DNA of 64,000 bases, from assembly GCA_021464525.1 (NCBI GenBank), contig JADRCO010000043.1, positions 1 to 64,000 of the forward strand. The letters run 5' to 3'. Position 1 is the first letter of the stretch. Every line of letters begins with the position of its first letter. The DNA comes from Rhizophagus sp. LPA8_4_AMF (Eukaryota; Glomeromycota; Glomeromycetes; Glomerales; Glomeraceae). Below the pieces are notes generated by a model that was not told where the DNA came from, did not search any database, and saw nothing but the letters and a program-made list of their open reading frames with translations. Position numbers and translations under genes: made by a program. Of this stretch, positions 47,377-58,845 are shown one piece after another.

Positions 47377-50300
47377 ATGGACAGAATATTTGGACCTAAT
47401 AATGATAACGGTGATGGTGGTCGATTAAATGCCAATAGAGGTGGTAGAGGAAATAACAGAGGCAATTTTGGTCGTGGAGGACGTGGTGGTGGTGGAGGAC
47501 GTGGTGGTGGTGGAGGGCGTGGTGGTGGTGGAGGACGTGGTGGTGGTGGAGGACGTGGTGGTGGTAGAGGACGTGGGAATAATAGACGAGGTGATAATAA
47601 TCGTAACAATACACCACCTACACCACCTCCACCAAGATTAACTATTCCTGAAATAAGACAATCACAACAAGAAACCACTATTGCAAATTTTAGTTCTTCA
47701 GAATTATCATATAAAGGTAGTGATAAAATAATTTTTATTACTAATGGGGATCCTATTAAAAATATTTGGAAGAGAGTATTAAAAAAGGATATTCCTTGGA
47801 ATCAAAATGATGTTAGATTTTTTGTTAGTTCCGCTTTAGTAGCAACGGATTCTAAAACCGGTTATAAAGTAGAAGAAATTGTATCTGAATTAGGTAATCC
47901 TGAAAGTGGTCTTAGAAAATTGAGAGAGATTATGAATTTTCCAATGTCATGTGATGCGGGTCTTAGGGATGATATATTATCTTTCCAATATGTTATATTA
48001 CCTTTATTGGGTTTATTGACCAGAACTGCGATTACTGATTGTAATTTGGAAAAATACGTTCATGCCATCTTTACGACCGTTTACACAAACCTTGTAAGTT
48101 TTTTTTTTTTTTTTTAACTTATTAAATGTTATGTGTATTATGTATTCTAATAATTAAATGCTTTATTTTAAAATAAAGGAACAATTTCTTTATAATAATG
48201 TGATGAAAATGTTGGAGACGTTAGTGGGACGTAATTCTGTTGTAGATCATGTAGTTAACGTTGAAGCATTGCTAGTACGTGAACGTTACGCATTTATTCC
48301 ATCCTCGTAAGTAATAATGTATAGCACATAACTAAATTATTTATCCAATATACTAATTCTATATATTTATTAAAAAAGTTTAGGAATATTTTTCTTAATA
48401 ATCGTAAGACTTCTTACAGAATTATTACGTCGTATCAAAGAAGCATCTGTTAATGAAACTATGCATAAAATTTCCCACGATTTACAACGATTAAAAACTA
48501 CTTTTCAACAATCAATCGATCAACAACGATTATTTTTCATTTCAACAGATCCATTAATTAATGATTTAGAAACTAGAGAATATTTTTTCACTATATTAGA
48601 AAAAGAGATGAAAACCATGAATAAGATGTTAAATAATGGTCGTACAAATTTAATATTTGAACAAAATTCACAAAATTCTGATTCAAATAATTTAACTCGA
48701 TTATATTATAAAGAATTAGCTAGAAAAGTTGATGCACAAAGAACTTATGATCCACCAGGAGAATTATCAAAAGAAGGTAAAAGGCATGATAATGATTATT
48801 CAGAAATTTCTGAAATATCAATTATTCCTACTAGAGAAGAAATTTTATGTGAACGAAAACCTTTTTTACCTTCTACACTTCCTGATTCATTACACTTTTT
48901 ACCTCATGGTGTAAGTAGGTTACTTGATACACAATTTCGTCTTTTAAGAGAAGATATGTTAAATCCTATTCGTGGTGGTATTTATAATTTCTTAAATGCG
49001 TTATTAAAAGATTGGTCATCACCTAACGGTAATAGTAAACTATCTGCGGAATTAAAGAAAATACAAGAAAAAGGAGGGAGATTTAAATATAATAATGGAA
49101 TAAGTGATAATGGTGATTTACAAGTATATACTTATGTACAATTCGTTAAAATTAGTTGTAATAAAAAGAAAGGATTTTATTGTACTGTAAGATTCAACTC
49201 TCCAAGATTTCGTAATTCAGGGAGTGATAGAGGTAGAAAAGAATATTGGGAAAAAACAAAAAAATTATTAACTGGTAGTTTAATTGCTATCTTATTACCA
49301 AATCCAAATTCTAAACAAGCAAGACCTATTAATAATAATTATATTTCTATAAGTAAATCGGATTTATATTCAATATATTTTGGCGTTGTCGCATTAAGAG
49401 ACGAAAATGCATTATCTCGTGATGCAGATTATTGTGATATTGATATTTCTTTTATCGATCCATCAATTTATCCTATTGCATTAAATGAAATTTCAAGGTT
49501 TGAAGGAATAAATAGGAAATCTTTAGAAAAAAGATTTATGGTAGAATCAACTGGTGTTTATTTTGAAGCTTATTATCATATACTTAAGACTCTTAAAGAA
49601 TCTGATCCTAATGTTTTACCTTTTGACAAATATTTGGCTCCTAATCCTGATGATTTTAATAATATTGATGATGTAAATGTTCAAGAAGGAGGAAGTATTT
49701 TTGGTGCGGCGAGAGGTGCTTTTAATAATTTAATTGGTAGTAGTAGTAAATCCATCATAAATGTTATGGTCGGAAATCCTTTATATACTGTAGCACCAGG
49801 GTTTCAAATTGATTTATCTGTTTTATTTAAAAATGAGCAAAGTGTGAAATTGAGCGTTGCTGATACAATTTTACATAATGAAGTGGTAAAAGTTATTAAA
49901 GAAAAAAGTAAAGTCGGTAAATCACCCAATGGAGCTCCTTATGGATTGGACGATACTCAAGGTAAATATTCAAGTAGTAGCTAAAAGTGTTGAAAGGAGT
50001 TCAAGGAGCTAAGGGAGAAACAAAATTACAAAATTTTATTAACCTAATTGATTTTTTTTTTTTTTTAATAGCACAGGCGTTGATATATGCTTTAACGCGT
50101 GAAATTGCTTTAATCGAAGGTATGTATGATTATATTTAAAACTATTGATGAACGAAAAATTAATTAAAATTTCTTTTAGGACCACCTGGTACTGGTAAAA
50201 CTGTAGTCGGTATTCAAATAATGAAAGTATTACTGGCAGAAGAAAATCGTAAAACAGGAATTGGTCCTATTTTAACTATTTGTTTTACAAATCATGCTCT

Positions 50301-53300
50301 TGATCAATTCTTGGAGGTAAATTTTTATCACTCGTTATATTTATTATAATTTATTTGAAAATTCGAAAAAGAAAATTTTTAACATTAATTTTTAACGTTC
50401 GTTTTTCTTATTTTTTTTCAGCATTTACTTGATGAAAATATAACGAAAATAGTAAGATTAGGTTCTCGATCAAAATCAGAAAGGGTCAGAGAACTTAGTT
50501 TAGATAACAAATTTTATAGAAGCTCTTCTGATGAATCTCATCATTTAGCGAGATCATTAAGAGAAATTGAAGAAGAAGTTAAAGCAATGACAGATACTAT
50601 ATTTAAAAGACATTTAACGTGGGATGATATAAAAGCACATTTGAAGGTTAATGAAAGGAGATTTTTTAATAAATTTAATTATGTAACTTATAATGAGTTA
50701 CCTAATTGGGTTTTGGGTAATGGTTCTCAAAAATCTTTTGATGGTTTTGAAATTGTTCAGAAAAAGAAAAAGAAAAAGTTATCAACATTTGAGAGATGGG
50801 TTAAAGGGGAAGATATTACAGTAATTAATAGAAGAAAATTGGATTTTATAGAACTACGAAATAACATTAAGAAAAATAATGATGCGAGAGGATCATATCA
50901 TAACACTTTTGAATTATTAGGTGATAATGGTAATGAAGAAGAGAGTTCAAATGATGAAGCGCGAGTTGATTACGTTGATTACGATACGATATATTGGGTT
51001 GAAAATTATGAAGAACCAAGAACAGATCGTCCTATAGAAGTATTATTAAAGAATTATTCAATCTGGAAAATGTCAAGAATAGAAAGAATAAGACTTCATG
51101 ATCATTGGCGTACAATAATATATAAAAGAGTTGAAAAAAAACTATCAAATTTACAACAAACGTATGATGTCAAACGCCAAGAATTGAATGATTTTAATGA
51201 TGAAGTGCGTCGTGGAATATTATTAAAGAGTGGTATTATTGGTATGACTACAAATGGTGCAGCTAAATTTCAAGAATTAATTAGATCTATTGATCCTAAA
51301 GTTATTGTTTGTGAAGAAGCTGGTGAGGTTTTAGAAGCTCATATTCTAAGTGCATTAACTCCATCAACACAACATTTGATATTAATTGGAGATCATAATC
51401 AACTTCGACCTAATGTTGCGACTTATACTCTTAGTATGGATTCACAAACAGGAAAGAATTATCAATTAGATAAATCATTATTCGAAAGATTAGTTAATGG
51501 TGATAATGCAGTTAAAATCGAGAAAGCTCGACTCTTAACTCAGAGACGTATGAGAAAAGAAGTTTCCGATTTAATTAGACATACACTTTATTCAAATTTG
51601 GTTGATGGTGATAATACTGCACAATACGAGAATATACGTGGAGCTCAACACAATGTATATTTTATTGATCACAGACATCCAGAAGATGGTTCCGGTGGTG
51701 ATTTTGCAATACAGTCTCATGCAAATAAGTATGAAGTTAAAATGGTAGTTGAGATGGTAAAATATTTCGTTAGGAATGGATATACTAAACATGATGATAT
51801 AGCTGTACTTACTCCTTATTTAGGACAAATGATGAAAATTAGAGAAGCATTGGCCAGATCATTTGTTGTTGTTGTTGATGAAAGAGATGAAGAGAATATT
51901 ACTCAATTGGAAGAAGATCGAGAAGGTGAAGAAAATAATGATGGAAATAGTAAAAATATAATCGATGAAAGTGTGGGTGTTGTTTCAACAAAATCATTAA
52001 GTCAACAAGTTACTTTAAGGACTGTTGATAATTTTCAAGGTGAAGAAGCAACTATAATTATTGTTTCATTGGTTCGAAATTTCTCTGGATCCGGTGATTA
52101 TGATACGATTGGATTTCTCAAAAGTACCAATAGAAGTAATGTTTTATTGTCACGTGCTCGTGAAGGAATGTACCTCATCGGTAATTCGGAATTAATGGCA
52201 TCAAAATCTAAAGATATGTGGGAACCTGTAATTAAAATGTTACGTGAGCGTGATCCACCACAAGTTGGTTTTGGTATGCCAATCGTATGCAATCGGCATC
52301 CTAATTACAAACATATTATTACTGAACCTGAACAATTTGAACAAGTTAGTCCTGGTGGTGGATGTAACGAACAATGCGACATGTTACTTCCTTGTGGACA
52401 TGCGTGTACTCGGAAATGTCATTCAGATGATCCTAAACACGTTGGAGTCGAATGCTTTAAACGTTGCACAAGATTACAATCAGAGTGTAATCATCCGTGT
52501 CCAAAACTTTGTTATGAAGATTGTGGAAGGTGTGAATTTTCCGTTGGAGATATTGTATTACCTTGTGATCATGAATTTAAAGGTGCTAGATGTTGGCAAG
52601 AGAAAAATAAAGAAAAAATTAAATGTAAACATCTAATTGATATTATATTGCCTTGTGGTCATGAATTAAAAAATGCTGAATGCTGGCGAGAGGAAAATAA
52701 AGAAAACATCAGGTGCACTCATCATATTGATATTATATTACCTTGTGGTCATACAATACGCGATGAATGTTGTAAAGATCAAACTAAAGAGACACTCAAA
52801 TGTGAATTTCCTATCGGGGATGTTATATTAGAATGTGGACACATAAAACGTAACGTTGAATGTTGGCAAAATCAAGTGGAACTTATTTGTACGGAATTAG
52901 TTACAGTAAAATTACCATCTTGTGAACACTACAAAGTCATGAATGTATGTAATAAATTTTTTTTTTTTTTTTGGTAATATCTTTTAACGCGATTTTTTGT
53001 ATTTTTTAGTGCAATGCATCGGTCGATAATGTTAAATGTAAAGAGATGTGCAGAAAACAATTAGCGTGTGGCCATGAATGTTTAAATGAATGTCATGAAT
53101 GTCAAAAACTTTCTTCACGAATAAGTGGAGATACTATTGAACGCGCACTTCATGGAAAATGTAAAGTATTATGTAACAAACTATTATTTTGTGGGCATTT
53201 ATGTAGACAAAATTGCCATGAAGAAGGAGAATGTTCACCTTGTAAGAATAAATGTTCAATATCATGTGAGCATACAAGATGCAATAAACGTTGCCTAGAA

Positions 53301-55306
53301 CCTTGTGCTTTATGCGCAGAAAAATGTTCTTGGGAATGTAAACATCAAGGAAGATGTGAGTTAAGTTGTGGAATCCCTTGTTCTAGATTACCTTGTAATG
53401 AAAGATGTGGTAAAGTAATGAGATGTGGACATAAATGTGCTGGAGTTTGTGGTGAGGTATGCCCTTCAAAAGATTTTTGTGTTGAATGTGCTCCTGAAAA
53501 AGTTAAAAATCAAGGTGAGTTAATAACTATTATTATAAACGAAATTGTTTCTTTTTTTAATTTTAGTCGTTAAATTTTTTTTTTTTTAAAAAAAAAAAAA
53601 TTATAGTATCAGACATAATTTCCGACATTATTTTTAGTGAAATAGATTGGAAACAAGAAAGAATGATTGTTCTTTCTTGTGGACATGTATTTACCATGAA
53701 AAGTATGGATACGCTGATGGAAATGAAGAATTATTACGAAGGTTCAATTGAAGGAGGATGGATATCAGTTAAAAATCTTCCAACTCCATCAACGGATATA
53801 AAAACGTGTCCGGAATGTAATTCACCAATTAAAAATATAAAGAGATACGGAATAGTAACTAAAAAATACACATTAGACACACAAAACAAAAAATTCTTAT
53901 TAAAATATTATTTCCAATTAGAAAAAATTAGAAAACAAATTAATTCTTTGGTCCTTGAAAATAAATTGAAAAAAAAATAGAAAACAGTTAAAGAAGGATT
54001 TAATTGAGATTCGAGAATCTGAATCAATACCAAAAGAAGAGATAACATTTAAAGAATGTAAAAATAGAGGACTACCTGAAATTACTCCTTTTTATTATTT
54101 TGAAAATATTGAAGTATATCATGGATTTGATGAGAATACTGAACAAATTTGGATTGATCACGTTAGAAAATTATTAAAACGTTATGATGAGTTAACATTT
54201 ATTATTCGTGCTACACAATTTCCTCCTCATAAAAAAGCTTTGGAAGCTTCTATTTCTAATTTGTAAGTATTACGTTATTTCTAAAAAATTTTATTGTGGT
54301 TTTTTTCCTCGAAAAATAATGTTTTTCCTTCTTTTTTAGAAACGCAAATAACGCAGATCCCGAAAATCAATTAATTACGCAATTATCAGATCTTCATATT
54401 GGGGGTTCCTCTTCAAATTCAAATTCAAATTCAAATTCTACCCCTCCTGAATATTTACAATTTAATTCTCAAGTAGATCGTAAAATTTATTTAGACGCAG
54501 TTTTTGAAATGATCAATATACAAAAAATTCTATATAGTGAAATTTTATTCATAATTCGTACATTCGAATCTGAATTTGGTATTAGAGAAGAAATATGGGT
54601 TACCTTTGCTCAAAGACTACAACAAACTATTCAACAACATCTTTATGCAATAAGAGATGCTGCAGTATCGGCTAATTACGGTAGATACTTTATTTTAGTT
54701 AATGTAGAAATATTAGAACTTGATCTTAAAATGATTGCGTATCAATTGAGATATCAACATAATGAAATTATTGATGATAATGCAACTCAAAAGAGAACTA
54801 AGAAAAAATGTGTGGGTATTAAGGAAAGAGCTATAGAAGTATATAATAATTATAAAGCCAATGATAATAATGTATTCGAAGGAAGCGAATTTAAGCGTGA
54901 TATTTATAGAAGATTAGAAATTTTATTGGAAAATTGTGATAAAGTTATATATTGCGTTGAAAATTCGAGTACAAGTGTTGATAGTTTTTTAGGAACTGAA
55001 GAATTATCAGAAATGAAAAAAATTGATCAAATTACGAAACTTAAACTTAATAGATCAGGTAAGTTTATCATAACTTATTTTAATCTCTTTAAAAATAAAT
55101 TAATTTTATTAATTATTTTTTAATTCATTAGGACATTGGTATGAATGTTCCAAAGGTCATCCGGTAAGTAATTTTATATTCTGATTACTATATAATTTTA
55201 CCTTGTTTTTAAACTTGATGTTAATTTTTTTTCCTTTTAGTATATAATTGAAGAATATAATGAAGCTATTGGTTGCCCTGATTGTAATATGATAGTCATC
55301 AATTAA
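47377..55306 (+). CDS. ZNFX1-like SF1 helicase, copy 4 (one frame interruption)
   Basis: Eleven exons at the same positions and phases as copy 3: 47377-48093, 48179-48306, 48379-49961, 50072-50119, 50180-50316, 50422-52944, 53010-53514, 53607-54262, 54340-55058, 55132-55163 and 55241-55306. It starts with a long RGG tract, then the ZNFX1 signature, GPPGTGKT (826-833), CEEAGE, GDHNQLRP, QGEEAT and LLSRAREGM. NFX1-type repeats (more than in the other copies), a RING-like module (LSCGHVFTM.. CPECNSPIK) and HWYECSKGHP follow. A run of nine A at 53969-53977 in exon 8 leads to TAG at 53978. One base fewer keeps the frame open to the end (about 2370 residues); as read, the product is about 2004 residues, without the last helical region and RZ finger. 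Sequencing error, recent mutation or slippage are all possible. Confidence 0.87.
47478..47571 (+). repeat. 18-bp coding minisatellite (RGGGGG tract)
   Basis: The unit GGACGTGGTGGTGGTGGA repeats about five times in exon 1 of helicase copy 4 and encodes GRGGGG units of an RGG box, a common RNA-binding and arginine-methylation tract. Copies 1 and 3 have Asn/Gly/Lys-rich starts without this array, so it is a locus-specific expansion. Confidence 0.85.
52550..52900 (+). repeat. Tandem NFX1-like finger repeats in copy 4
   Basis: A unit of about 30 codons, (I/V)(D/G)(I/D)I.LPCGHE.KNAECW.E..KE.I.C, occurs three to four times in a row here, whereas copies 1-3 have it once. The units are similar enough at DNA level (GATATTATATT.CCTTGTGGTCATGAATT) to indicate recent tandem duplication in the zinc-finger region. 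Confidence 0.75.
53969..53977 (+). other. Nine-A run causing a frame change in helicase copy 4
   Basis: As read, the run puts TAG directly after it. With one base fewer the following sequence reads NRKQLKKDLIEIRE and on through PPHKKALEASISNL, matching copy 3 (PPHKKAFDVAVSSL). Long A runs are error-prone for sequencing and for polymerases. Confidence 0.8.
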
Positions 55307-55618
55307 CTGAATAAGTTCAGAATTGTCGTATATATAGATTCTTAAATGTTAGTATTAAAATGAAGTTTAATGTATAATGAAAAATATTTATTATAGATTT
55401 TGGATTTTATTAATAAAGAAATCTTTTGATTTCTATAACGTAAATAATATAAATTTGTTTGCACTTATTTATCAGAAATGAAAGTAATCGAGATTTGTCA
55501 CCAATTTCTTGAGCAGTTTTCTGTAATTATGCGTAATAATGATTAATGTGAGCGATTGATTATGATTATACATGGTGGTGAATTAACCCATAGTAATTTG
55601 GAAATGCACCGTAAAATA
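55307..55618. other. 3' flank of helicase copy 4
   Basis: AT-rich sequence with AATAAAGAAATC at about 55411, a possible polyadenylation signal for copy 4. Nothing else is recognised. Confidence 0.35.
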
Positions 55619-55620
55619 TA

Positions 55621-56261
55621 TATGTTGTGCCTCAGGTGTCGATTCGCGTCAGTAAATAACTGACGCACGTCAGGTGTAGATTGATACCGCGTCACTTGTC
55701 ACACAACATTAAGGTATAAATAAACATTAAAATTTTCGTGCTTAATAAATTTTTATTATTATCGCAGTTTTCAGAATTCTGTGTACGTTGTGATTACTGA
55801 GTGATTATAATTACAGGACGATTACAGGACAAACATTGTCCGATTTTGTCCGGTAATCGTCCTGTAATCTAATAATTTTTTTATCAGATGATATATAGGG
55901 GGTAGCACACTTTTGAAAAGCGCAATAAATAAATTTATTTATCACATTAAAAAAATATGTAATTCTAAAATATCAGATTGACCAGATTCAAACTCATGGG
56001 AAACACTTTATTCAAAATTATCTATAAATTACAAGCATTTTCAAGTAAAGTTACAATATATAATTTCACATAACTCGATTAGGTATAAAATTTTCATAAT
56101 AGATATAATTTATTGTGATAAATAATTTACTTATAGAATAAAAGTGATTTTATTAATAAAAAAAAGTGTTTACTACGGAAGACGTCGCGTCAGTTATCAA
56201 TCAACACCTGACGTGCGTCAGTTATCAACTGACGCGAATTGACACCTGAAGGCACAACATA
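55621..56261. mobile_element. 641-bp element with about 90-bp terminal inverted repeats
   Basis: TATGTTGTGCCTCAGGTGTC starts the left arm and its near-complement closes the right arm at 56261. The similarity extends about 90 bases inward through GCGTCAG..CTGACGCACGTCAGGTGT. TA stands outside both ends (55619-55620, 56262-56263), as for Tc1/mariner-type insertion. The interior is non-coding and carries a separate palindrome at 55810-55868. Confidence 0.8.
55810..55868. repeat. 59-base palindrome nested in the 641-bp element
   Basis: ATTACAGGACGATTACAGGA and its complement TCCGGTAATCGTCCTGTAAT face each other across a short centre, with one mismatch in about 24 bases. It could be a tiny foldback element inserted in the larger one, or part of it. 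Confidence 0.75.
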
Positions 56262-56298
56262 TACACAAGACCTGATATATAAATATAAAATAGCACAT

Positions 56299-56447
56299 GC
56301 CGAATTGCCGTAATGCCGAATTGATAAATTGACATAATGCCAAATTGTACCAATTTTGGTGAACAGATCTGACACTGTACTTGAAAAATTTCATAATTGA
56401 TTTAACGTAATTCATTTCGGCAATATATCAATTCGGCATTACGGCGG
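56299..56447. mobile_element. Small inverted-repeat element (GCCGTAATGCCGAATTGAT)
   Basis: GCCGTAATGCCGAATTGATA at the left is matched in reverse complement by TATCAATTCGGCATTACGGC at the right. Further copies of CAATTC.G..TTACGG(C/T)GGTG follow to about 56530. It lies directly beside the 641-bp element. Non-coding. Confidence 0.55.
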
Positions 56448-57060
56448 TGCAATTCATTTTGGTAATTCGACAATTCAGGCTTTACGGTGGTGTAATTCAT
56501 TTTGACATTTTGTGATTACACCGCCGTAAAATTTCGACACCACTGAGCGATTTATTGGATTTTTGGAACCAAGTTTAAAGCAACTATACAACTTTCGTTT
56601 TTAAATGGCAGTATAAGAGAATAATCTTTTGTATCCATGGTTTAGTTTTCTTACTTAACTTTTGGATATATACTTATTTATATTCTCTTTATTTATGTAT
56701 TTAGTACATTGAGAAATATAGAAAAAGATATAATTGTAATAAAACACTAACTATTAAAAATTAAATCAATTATTTTTTGTAAGTAAATACAATCACATGT
56801 TAATCAATGATGGGGATACGATGTTACATCATCTCCAATTTTCTGTAACTTTTCTTTTTTTAATTGATTGATGGTAGAATGACCCAAAGTTCCTCTGTGT
56901 ACTACTGTACTGAGGAATGCACCTCTATGAAGGTCTAATGCCCGCTATATAAAACATGGAAAGACCATATCTGAGAGACTCACACCAATACCAGTACCAG
57001 TTTAAGCTCCAACACTGGCATCAGTTGAGCACCACCACATCAGCAACACCAATTTAACTG

Positions 57061-57302
57061 AAAGATCTTTGATTTATGAACCTTCTAAAAAGTTAAAAAA
57101 TTCAATGATACAAGTTACTGAATCTTACTGGGAAGAAATAATTGTTAATAAACATTTAAATGGTATTAGCTTGCATAAAGATGGTGTTATTCTTGATGTT
57201 TTGAGTCAACCTACTTTGATGATAACAGAATTAACAGATGTGTACAATATTACAATTCTCTTCTACAAACAAACGTCGGGATACTTGTTTCATTTGAAAC
57301 AA
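57061..57302 (+). pseudogene. Unrecognised coding-like fragment
   Basis: An open stretch of about 80 codons (IYEPSKKLKNSMIQVTESYW.. VILDVLSQPTLMITELTD ..) has protein-like composition. It has no ATG at its beginning, and the following bases look coding in another frame (FVSFETMNLCYYN). It is probably a broken piece of a host gene. I do not recognise the family. Confidence 0.35.
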
Positions 57303-57475
57303 TGAATTTGTGTTATTACAACAGATTCAACCGTTAAGAATTCTGGGTCCAAAGCAACTAGCATCTTGAATAGATTAATTTTTTTTAAATTTTTTTTTTG
57401 TTATTATTAAACTTTTTTTTCTCACCCGAGTATTACTCACTTTCCTAATTACGTACAAAATAAATATCTGATATA

Positions 57476-58845
57476 TCACCCACCATCATAACAATGGATA
57501 AACTTTTTAACTACTCCTTTTTTTTTATATCTTTTAATTAAATCAATTAATTCATCATATTCGCTTTCATTAGCATAGTTATTTATTTTTTTTTGAAATT
57601 TTAATGAAATAGGATGTCTAGCTTCCCAATTATCAAAAAATAATCTTAAAGATTCCAATTTAGGGATGTTAATAGTATATGCGAAACCGAATTCAAACAA
57701 ACTAGGTGGTGACGATTTAGCTAAAATGTTGAATAAATTATCCCAAGAATGTTCATCACTATAATAAAAATACAAAAAATCTAATCTTTTTAAATATTGA
57801 CAATTAATTAATAATTTTACAAATTCTATAATAAGCTCATTCATATATATCAAATCAAGATACATGAGGTTTGGACAATTTTGATAAATAGCCTGAATAA
57901 TTTTTTTATCAACAATTTTGACTATCTTCTCATTCCTGAGGCTGAACAGTGTTTTTCAGGAATTAAATTCCTTAAATGTTATGGTAAAATAAATGGTAAT
58001 ACTTTATCGATATTAACGAAACCATGCAAATCTATTAAAGAATTGAAATTTCGTACTTTTGAGAATGATTACAATTATGAAATTGCTAAGTTAATTGAAA
58101 ATCAAAAAGGATTATTTAGTATTAGTTTTCTAAATCATGGCAGGTCGTCTCGTAAAATTATTAAAATTTCATTGATCAAACATGCGGATACTATACAACA
58201 TTTTAGTTTATGGAAACAACCTGAAACGAAAGTTCTTACATCTTTCGTAAATTTGAAAATACTGAAATTGATAGGTGATCCGTATGATGAATTGAAATGG
58301 GACAATTTAAAAGATCTAACTTTACCTTCCTTACATACTTTAATTACTACTAACATACCAATTAATTGTTGGATAAATTTAATTGAAAATTCTGGCAGAA
58401 AACTTACTAAAATTCGGTATCATCACAGTGAACCGGTTGATGATATAAAGATGCGTATATTTTGCATCTTTATTAATAAAACGTCTGAGTATATCATTTC
58501 TAAATTTATATTGAATATAAGTATTTATCATACCTTCGATTAAATTTAAATCTAAATGTCTACAAAAACTAATATAATTAAACAAAGGTCTCTTATATGA
58601 ATTTGTAAAGAGACTAAAATGTTGATCTAAGTTAATTCTTGTTTTATCTGATAAATGTGAAATGATTGCGTTTAATAGTAATTTCTTCTTCTTAAAAGTA
58701 AAACTTTCCCAAGGATTTCTCCACAAAATTGGAATAACTATTTCACACCAAGTTTATTAACTCTGAGGCATGAATCAAGAGACTTTTTGTCATGCTGTAA
58801 TTCTTCAAATATCAGATAAAGAGTATCTCTATTTAACATCGACAT
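57476..58845 (-). pseudogene. F-box/LRR protein gene with an internal inversion
   Basis: The minus strand starts with an F-box (MSMLNRDTLYLIFEELQHDK.. then WCEIVIPILWRNPWES), continues to NKDAKYTHLYI at about 58442, and ends with an LRR-like C-terminal part (KIIQAIYQNCPNL.. FIHCYDGG) at 57913-57476. The central part, with IPEAEQCFSGIKFLKC.. ISLIKHADTIQHF.. SFVNLKILKL, lies on the plus strand at 57908-58441. ATCAAC and GTTGAT mark the two breakpoints, and both junctions keep the codon phase. A one-base deletion in an A run before WCEIV (about 58750) also shifts the frame. Such F-box proteins recruit substrates to SCF ubiquitin ligases and are a very large family in these fungi. With the inversion this copy cannot give the full protein. 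Confidence 0.85.
57908..58441 (+). other. 534-bp inverted segment within the F-box gene
   Basis: The segment is open on the plus strand, while the rest of the gene is on the minus strand. Its ends are ATCAAC (57908-57913) and GTTGAT (58436-58441), a perfect 6-base inverted pair. On both outer sides the minus-strand frame continues in phase with these hexamers. Confidence 0.82.

Noticed and set aside
47328-47678. Pro/Arg-rich minus-strand frame
   Set aside because: Antisense of the Gly/Arg minisatellite in exon 1 of helicase copy 4.
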